From: Hetaerina americana
Taxonomy: Eukaryota > Arthropoda > Insecta > Odonata > Calopterygidae
DNA length: 64,000 nucleotides
NCBI GenBank assembly: GCA_022747635.1
Contig: JAKTNV010000001.1
Location: 39,575,572 to 39,639,571 of the forward strand
Direction of reading: 5' to 3'
The translations under genes were made by a program, and so were the position numbers. The notes under the pieces were generated by a model. The model was not told where the DNA came from, made no database searches, and saw nothing but the letters and a program-made list of their open reading frames with translations. Positions 59,288-64,000 of this stretch are shown here, one piece after another. Position 1 is the first letter of the stretch; every line of letters begins with the position of its first letter.

Positions 59288-60361
59288 TTATTCATCTAAA
59301 TCTATATTGTCCCCTTCAAAGTAATCCCCATCGACTGCAACACACTTATGCCAGCGCTTGATCCAATCCTCGAAACATTTTTTATATTCGGTTTTCGGTA
59401 TGTCCATCAGTGCTTCCTGCGATTTTTCCATTACTTCCTCTCGGCTGCTAAAACGCGTTCCCCGTAATGGTTTTTTAACTCGATTGAACAGAAAGAAGTC
59501 ACAGGGAGCCAAATCAGGTGAATTCGGTGGCTGTTGGATGGTATTTGTTGCATTTTTCGTCAAAAAATTACGAATAATGATAGCACTGTGCGACGGTGCG
59601 TTATCATGGTGCAAAATCCACGAGTTTTCTGCCCACATTTCTGGTCTCTTTCGGCGAATTGCTTCACGCAAACGTCTCATAACGCCCAAATAATACTCTT
59701 TGTTTACTGTCTGGCCTTCTGGCAAAAATTCATGATGCACTACACCGTTGTAATCCATGAAAACCGTCAGCATTGCCTTCTTTTTTGACTGAAAACGACG
59801 TGGTTTTTTTGGTCTCGGCTCATTTGGTGAACGCCATTCACTTGCCTGATGTCTGGATTGCGTGTCGTACTCATAAACCCACGTCTCGTCTCCAGTAATG
59901 ATCCTTTTGATGAATGTGGGATCGGATTCAGCCTCGCAAATCATGTCTTTTGCGACGTCAACACGGTCTCTTTTTTGCATGAAATTGAGGTCTTTTGGAA
60001 CCAACTTTGCTGCTACACGACGGAAACCCAAATCATTAACCACAATGTCTTGGGCGGATCCATAGGCAATGTTCAAGTCCTCCGCTATTTCTCTGATGGT
60101 TAATTTGCGGTTATTGACCAACATTTCTTTTACTTTATCAATTTTTTCACCGACTTTCGATGTCGATGGTCTGCCACTGCGTTCATCATCTTCGATTGAC
60201 TCACGACCACTTCTGAACCGCTCGTGCCACTGGTAAACGACCGTTTTTTTTAGAGAATCGTTGCCGAAACACTTTTCCAACATTTCCAACGTCCGTGCGC
60301 CACTAAATCCGTTTTTTACGCAAAATTTAATACAAGTTCGTTGTTGCAAATTTAAATCCAT
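59288..60361 (-). CDS. Mariner transposase, intact, DD34D
   Basis: This gene encodes a 357-residue cut-and-paste transposase, close to the 340-360 residues usual for mariner. I chose the Met of MDLNLQQRTC because the second mariner copy has the same start; an upstream in-frame Met at 60391 would add only ten unlike residues. Residues 1-112 form the paired helix-turn-helix DNA-binding region that recognises the terminal repeats, with the minor-groove linker motif RSGRPST at 61-67. The inter-domain motif LVPKDL is at 120-125. The catalytic RNase H-like domain follows: D158 in ITGDETW, D253 in HHDNAPSH and D288 in SPDLAPCDFFLF, with exactly 34 residues between the last two. The protein ends DYFEGDNIDLDE. 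No stop, frameshift or missing catalytic residue is visible, so it is likely functional. It would act in the nucleus as a dimer on its own terminal repeats. A host promoter is not evident. Confidence 0.97.
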   Translation of the reverse strand: MDLNLQQRTCIKFCVKNGFSGARTLEMLEKCFGNDSLKKTVVYQWHERFRSGRESIEDDERSGRPSTSKVGEKIDKVKEMLVNNRKLTIREIAEDLNIAYGSAQDIVVNDLGFRRVAAKLVPKDLNFMQKRDRVDVAKDMICEAESDPTFIKRIITGDETWVYEYDTQSRHQASEWRSPNEPRPKKPRRFQSKKKAMLTVFMDYNGVVHHEFLPEGQTVNKEYYLGVMRRLREAIRRKRPEMWAENSWILHHDNAPSHSAIIIRNFLTKNATNTIQQPPNSPDLAPCDFFLFNRVKKPLRGTRFSSREEVMEKSQEALMDIPKTEYKKCFEDWIKRWHKCVAVDGDYFEGDNIDLDE

Positions 60362-60536
60362 TTCTGAAATTGTAAAAAATCGCCAACACACACAGAGATA
60401 GATGTACTTGGCTACGTAACTTTTGCAAATGTCAAGTTATGACACTAAGATTTAAAGGGAATATCAACAACAGATGTACCAATTTAACAAAAAAACAGAA
60501 CTCAAATCGGAACGATGGGAGCGCCACCCGGTGGTT

Positions 60537-60563
60537 ATTCCGGGAACTTTTTGATCAAGGTAG
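60537..60563 (-). repeat. Mariner copy 1 terminal inverted repeat, transposase 5' side
   Basis: This is the 27-bp terminal repeat next to the transposase start. Read inward on the minus strand it begins CTACCTTGATCAAAAAG and continues to 60537, identical to the opposite end. It is followed outward by TA at 60564-60565. Confidence 0.95.
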
Positions 60564-60565
60564 TA

Positions 60566-62070
60566 TTAATACCCTATAAAAGATTTATGACCGTCATATC
60601 TAACAAAGGGTAAAACGTTACGTGTGTTCAAGAAATAGGAAAATGTACGGTGAGGTAGGTTCATTGTACGGCCAGATAACCTTATCGTACATTCTGTGAT
60701 ATGGATTATATTAGACGCCGAGAGAAATGGGAACTGCACTCAGAGAATAAAATATTTTCCAGGTTTATCTCCTTGATTACTATTCAATTTGTTGTATTTT
60801 TATGACTCATGTGTATCTCCAAAACGTTATCTGATGAATGTTGACAAAAATGTAAAAATTATTTTATTATTCCTGCTATAAATTTATTTTCAATGTTGTT
60901 GTATTGAACAGATGTTCTTATATAATAAAAGAATTATTGATATTGATGTGCAGGATTATTCTCGCATTTTAAAGCTCTCTTTTGAATCATACCTGTATTG
61001 AGCTTCTGCCGAATATTTTCAATTACTTGCACTGAATAATCCAGGAATAGGAGTAACCTGACAAGAATGTTGATGAAATCAAAGAAACTCCTCGATTAAC
61101 AAAACTAATCTATCTTACAATGGATTTATCATTCATTTTAATTAATTAATTTTTTATAATGCAAAGCGTTGAAATAAACCAATAAAATGTATTCTCATTC
61201 CCTCTGCATTTTTACCAATATTATAATTTGAAAAATATGGCATTGATTTTATAATACTTTGATGATCATCACTTTTTTTTACCACATATTACCGCCTTAG
61301 AACAACTTTATTGTTCAACCACTTAAGTTATCTTTTGTGGTTCCGACTAGGATAGTCATTTGGGACCCGGATTGCACTCTATTTATCCCTCGCTGGCTAA
61401 ATCGAAGTTTGCGTGTTGTGGATATTCCTCGTAAAAGTAATTTTATTCCAGAGTCAAACTAACTGTAATAATTCAATCTTTGTATGCTAAATATTTGGAG
61501 TTAAATTTATGCTACTTGATAACCCGGATTTATCAAAGCAAATTTGGTGCACTGGCGACTAAACTAAAAGAATTCTGGCAGTGGAATTTCTCTTCATTTC
61601 GTTAATGCCGTTTTCTTTATTGATAGGTTTATTGTAAATAACCGATTTCAAATCTCTGTTACGATCCCAAATAATTCTATGCCGACATTAATTAGATATT
61701 CTGAAAACAAAATAATGTTCTTTGAAGCTCTTTGCTTTCGATCAGGATTATTTTGACTCGCGTTAGAGTGGGTGTGTAACGATGGTGTGAAAAGTAGTAC
61801 AACACGTGCGTTTATTTGCTTTGATCTCATCTGATATAGCGGTACGTCAACGTATGTACATTCCTTTTTTGTGTCTTTCCTTGATATTTTTTACAATTGC
61901 AATGAATAAATAATCTAAAACGACCAATACAATAATATTTACTCATTGACGTTTAACTTGAAAACTTTGTTATGTTAACCTTAATTCGAATCGCTAAACT
62001 GATTAATATTATTCTTCCCTCTAAAGCGCAAAAACATAGTCCGGCGAAATCCTATAAGACTATTCATTTT
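60566..62070. other. AT-rich spacer between the mariner copies
   Basis: Nothing identifiable. Frames do not exceed about 60 codons. Confidence 0.55.
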
Positions 62071-62790
62071 GCCCTTTAGAATTTTGGAACTCGCCGTCTT
62101 TGATTTAGTGGTACCGAAGTCACCGAAGGAATCACATAAAATTAATGGGACAGGTAGACGTAGTCCGCGTGCTCATAGAGACATAGACTTAAGACAAGCA
62201 GTTAAAAATCTCACGAACCATCCCTGCGACGCGGCACTGGCCAATCACGAGCTCCCCTTCGCCGACGGGTCGACGCTCTTTAGAGAAGGGAACAGTGGAG
62301 AGAGATTGGAAGGGAAGACATATTTTTTTCATTCCCGCCATGGGGCATACTCGAGCGCGGTGGTCATCGTTTGCCTCGGATGGACCCGAAATAAAAGGGC
62401 ACGGCGAGGCCAAAGGGCAGAAAATAAAAGACAGCAGCGGCAGTCGGGGGATCAAATTAAATCCGCTTTTCGTTTGGGAACTCGACGCCCCTCGTCCTAA
62501 CCAGTGATGAGGATCGTCCCTCTTACCCTCCCTCCTCACCCGCTTCCCGTCCTGCCTATCCATCTCACTCTTTTGTAGTGTTCCGCGGCGGAAAAATAGG
62601 AACGGAATCGGGATGGAGGACGGGAATAGAGATGGGGTGTCGGGTCAGAGGGTCTGGGTGCTGTAAGGACGAGATTTGAAGGATGCACGGGGTCAGTTGG
62701 GAGCTTAGGAGAGATAACTAAAGGTGACGGTGGGGGGAATGATTTTTAGTTGAAATTGCAAAAGGGAGAGAAAGTTGATAGACCCGGAAC
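62071..62790. other. Moderate GC island between mariner copies
   Basis: Mixed composition with CpG (62160-62480), a short pyrimidine block (62515-62575) and a purine-rich block (62585-62770). The 143-codon plus-strand frame (62069-62500) and the 124-codon minus-strand frame overlap and have no recognised domain. Confidence 0.6.
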
Positions 62791-63045
62791 TGGAAAAATG
62801 TAGAGCGGCGAAACATACCGGATAGTATTCGCTGCGTTACCTAATTCCCCACCTTCATTGTGGCTTGACCGATTGGAATTTTTCCTGGCCCTGCGAAGTG
62901 GAATAAGGTCACGTTCATTTTCAGGAAGCTCTTTTTGAAAATTAATGAATTATTCAGGGTTTATTAGAGCTAAGGAGCCATATCCCTTTGCCAATACGTG
63001 AATACGTGGCTAAATCCCATATTTCATGTACTGAGACCATATATA

Positions 63046-63072
63046 CTACCTTGATTAAAAAGTTCCCGGAAT
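63046..63072 (+). repeat. Mariner copy 2 left terminal inverted repeat
   Basis: This is the 27-bp terminal repeat with one C-to-T change relative to copy 1 (TTGATTAAAA instead of TTGATCAAAA). It is preceded by TA. Confidence 0.93.
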
Positions 63073-63250
63073 AACCACCGTGTGGCGCTCCCATCGTTCC
63101 GATTTGAGTTCTGTTTTTTTTGTTAAATTGGTACATCTGTTGTTGATATTCCCTTTAAATCTTAGTGTCATAACTTGACATTTGCAAAAGTTACGTAGCC
63201 AAGAGTACATCTATCTCTGTGTGTGTTGGCGATTTTTTACAATTTCAGAA

Positions 63251-64000
63251 ATGGATTTAAATTTGCAACAACGAACTTGTATTAAATTTTGCGTAAAAAA
63301 CGGATTTAGTGGCGCACGGACGTTGGAAATGTTGGAAAAGTGTTTCGGCAACGATTCTCTAAAAAAAACGGTCGTTTACCAGTGGCACGAGCGGTTCAGA
63401 AGTGGTCGTGAGTCAATCGAAGATGATGAACGCAGTGGCAGACCATCGACATCGAAAGTCGGTGAAAAAATTGATAAAGTAAAAGAAATGTTGGGCAATA
63501 ACCGCAAATTAACCATCAGAGAAATAGCGGAGGACTTGAACATTGCCTATGGATCCGCCCAAGACATTGTGGTTAATGATTTGGGTTTCCGTCGTGTAGC
63601 AGCAAAGTTGGTTCAAAATTTCATGCAAAAAAGAGACCGTGTTGACGTCGCAAAAGACATGATTTGCGAGGCTGAATCCGATCCCACATTCATCAAAAGG
63701 ATCATTACTGGAGACGAGACGTGGGTTTATGAGTACGACACGCAATCCAGACATCAGGCAAGTGAATGGCGTTCACCAAATGAGCCGAGACCAAAAAAAC
63801 CACGTCGTTTTCAGTCAAAAAAGAAGGCAATGCTGACGATTTTCATGGATTACAACGGTGTAGTGCATCATGAATTTTTGCCAGAAGGCCAGACAGTAAA
63901 CAAAGAGTATTATTTGGGCGTTATGAGACGTTTGCGTGAAGCAATTCGCCGAAAGAGACCAGAAATGTGGGCAGAAAACTCGTGGATTTTGCACCATGAT
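63251..64000 (+). CDS. Mariner transposase copy 2, partial, linker deletion
   Basis: The frame is open for 250 codons from MDLNLQQRTC to the last base of the window, where codon 250 is the second catalytic Asp (HHD). It matches copy 1 except for Val82 to Gly, Val200 to Ile (copy 1 numbering) and a 9-bp in-frame deletion near 63613-63617 that turns KLVPKDLNFMQ into KLVQNFMQ. The N-terminal helix-turn-helix region, RSGRPST and the first catalytic Asp (ITGDETW) are present. The deleted residues belong to the conserved motif between the DNA-binding and catalytic domains (WVPHEL in Mos1-type proteins), so this copy may be impaired despite its open frame. The C-terminal third cannot be judged here. 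Confidence 0.94.
   Translation, partial: MDLNLQQRTCIKFCVKNGFSGARTLEMLEKCFGNDSLKKTVVYQWHERFRSGRESIEDDERSGRPSTSKVGEKIDKVKEMLGNNRKLTIREIAEDLNIAYGSAQDIVVNDLGFRRVAAKLVQNFMQKRDRVDVAKDMICEAESDPTFIKRIITGDETWVYEYDTQSRHQASEWRSPNEPRPKKPRRFQSKKKAMLTIFMDYNGVVHHEFLPEGQTVNKEYYLGVMRRLREAIRRKRPEMWAENSWILHHD

Larger units (their letters stand above)
59235..60563 (-). mobile_element. Complete mariner (Tc1/mariner superfamily) transposon, copy 1
   Basis: This is a full-length mariner element of 1,329 bp. Both ends carry a perfectly matching 27-bp terminal inverted repeat beginning CTACCTTGATCAAAAAG, and each end abuts a TA dinucleotide (59233-59234 and 60564-60565), the target duplication expected for this superfamily. 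One intact transposase gene lies on the minus strand with about 200 bp of 5' untranslated sequence. The identical ends and undamaged frame indicate a young insertion by cut-and-paste transposition. A near-identical copy lies 2.5 kb to the right in the opposite orientation. Subfamily was not assigned, because that needs a tree. Confidence 0.96.
63046..64000 (+). mobile_element. Mariner transposon, copy 2 (cut by window edge)
   Basis: The left 955 bases of a second copy of the same mariner family, opposite in orientation to copy 1, are visible. The left terminal repeat starts at 63046 after TA (63044-63045) and differs from copy 1 by one base within the 27 bp (C to T at 63056). By eye the visible part differs from copy 1 at about four substitutions and three indels (1, 2 and 9 bp). 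The right end lies outside the window. Confidence 0.96.

Noticed and set aside
59358..60103. Plus-strand frames across mariner copy 1
   Set aside because: Antisense shadows of the intact transposase; the same shadows appear on the minus strand of copy 2.
1..64000. A novel multi-gene defence, biosynthetic or signalling system
   Set aside because: No cluster of non-transposon genes can be supported anywhere in the window. All recognisable coding sequence belongs to mariner or LINE elements.

Overview
The window looks like a gene-poor stretch of an arthropod nuclear genome, most likely an insect. Long AT-rich DNA is interrupted by GC-rich islands, and the only recognisable coding content comes from transposable elements: three or more mariner-type DNA transposons, a decayed non-LTR retrotransposon (LINE) with an endonuclease and reverse transcriptase, and tRNA-derived SINE-like repeats. 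No operon, Shine-Dalgarno site, CRISPR array, intact tRNA or rRNA, or phage gene was found. I could not support any host protein-coding exon. Species-level placement is not possible from sequence alone.

Layout. From 1 to about 47 kb the window is unannotatable AT-rich DNA carrying about a dozen GC-rich islands (near 3.2-4.3, 6.2-6.5, 8.7-9.2, 10.0-10.4, 11.0-11.6, 15.9-17.0, 20.3-22.2, 24.1-24.6, 25.2-26.8, 32.5-34.1, 40.7-41.1, 42.0-43.2 and 44.0-44.9 kb). The islands are strongly strand-asymmetric: long pyrimidine-rich blocks switch abruptly to purine-rich blocks. Because stop codons contain A or G, the pyrimidine-rich strands hold long spurious open frames. In this part I recognise only a short LINE C-terminal fragment (7.3 kb) and SINE-like pieces (15.1 and 29.5 kb).

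From 47 kb onward mobile elements dominate. A 951-bp mariner with both terminal inverted repeats (47.1-48.0 kb) has lost its catalytic core but keeps an open frame. A second, more decayed mariner (53.0-53.9 kb), a SINE (54.0-54.2 kb), a LINE (54.3-56.5 kb) and a 64-bp (AT)n microsatellite (57.0 kb) lie in a dense cluster, with a further SINE fragment at 52.6 kb. More GC islands occur at 50.2-51.5, 57.6-59.0 and 62.1-62.8 kb.

The best preserved genes are two almost identical mariner copies in inverted, head-to-head orientation at 59235-60563 (complete, intact 357-residue transposase with D158/D253/D288) and 63046 to the window end (open frame, cut by the edge at its second catalytic Asp). They point to recent mariner activity. 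The second copy has a 9-bp in-frame deletion that removes the conserved linker motif before the catalytic domain, so only the first looks fully competent.

I found no convincing new multi-gene system. The least explained signal is the repeated purine/pyrimidine block architecture of the GC islands.
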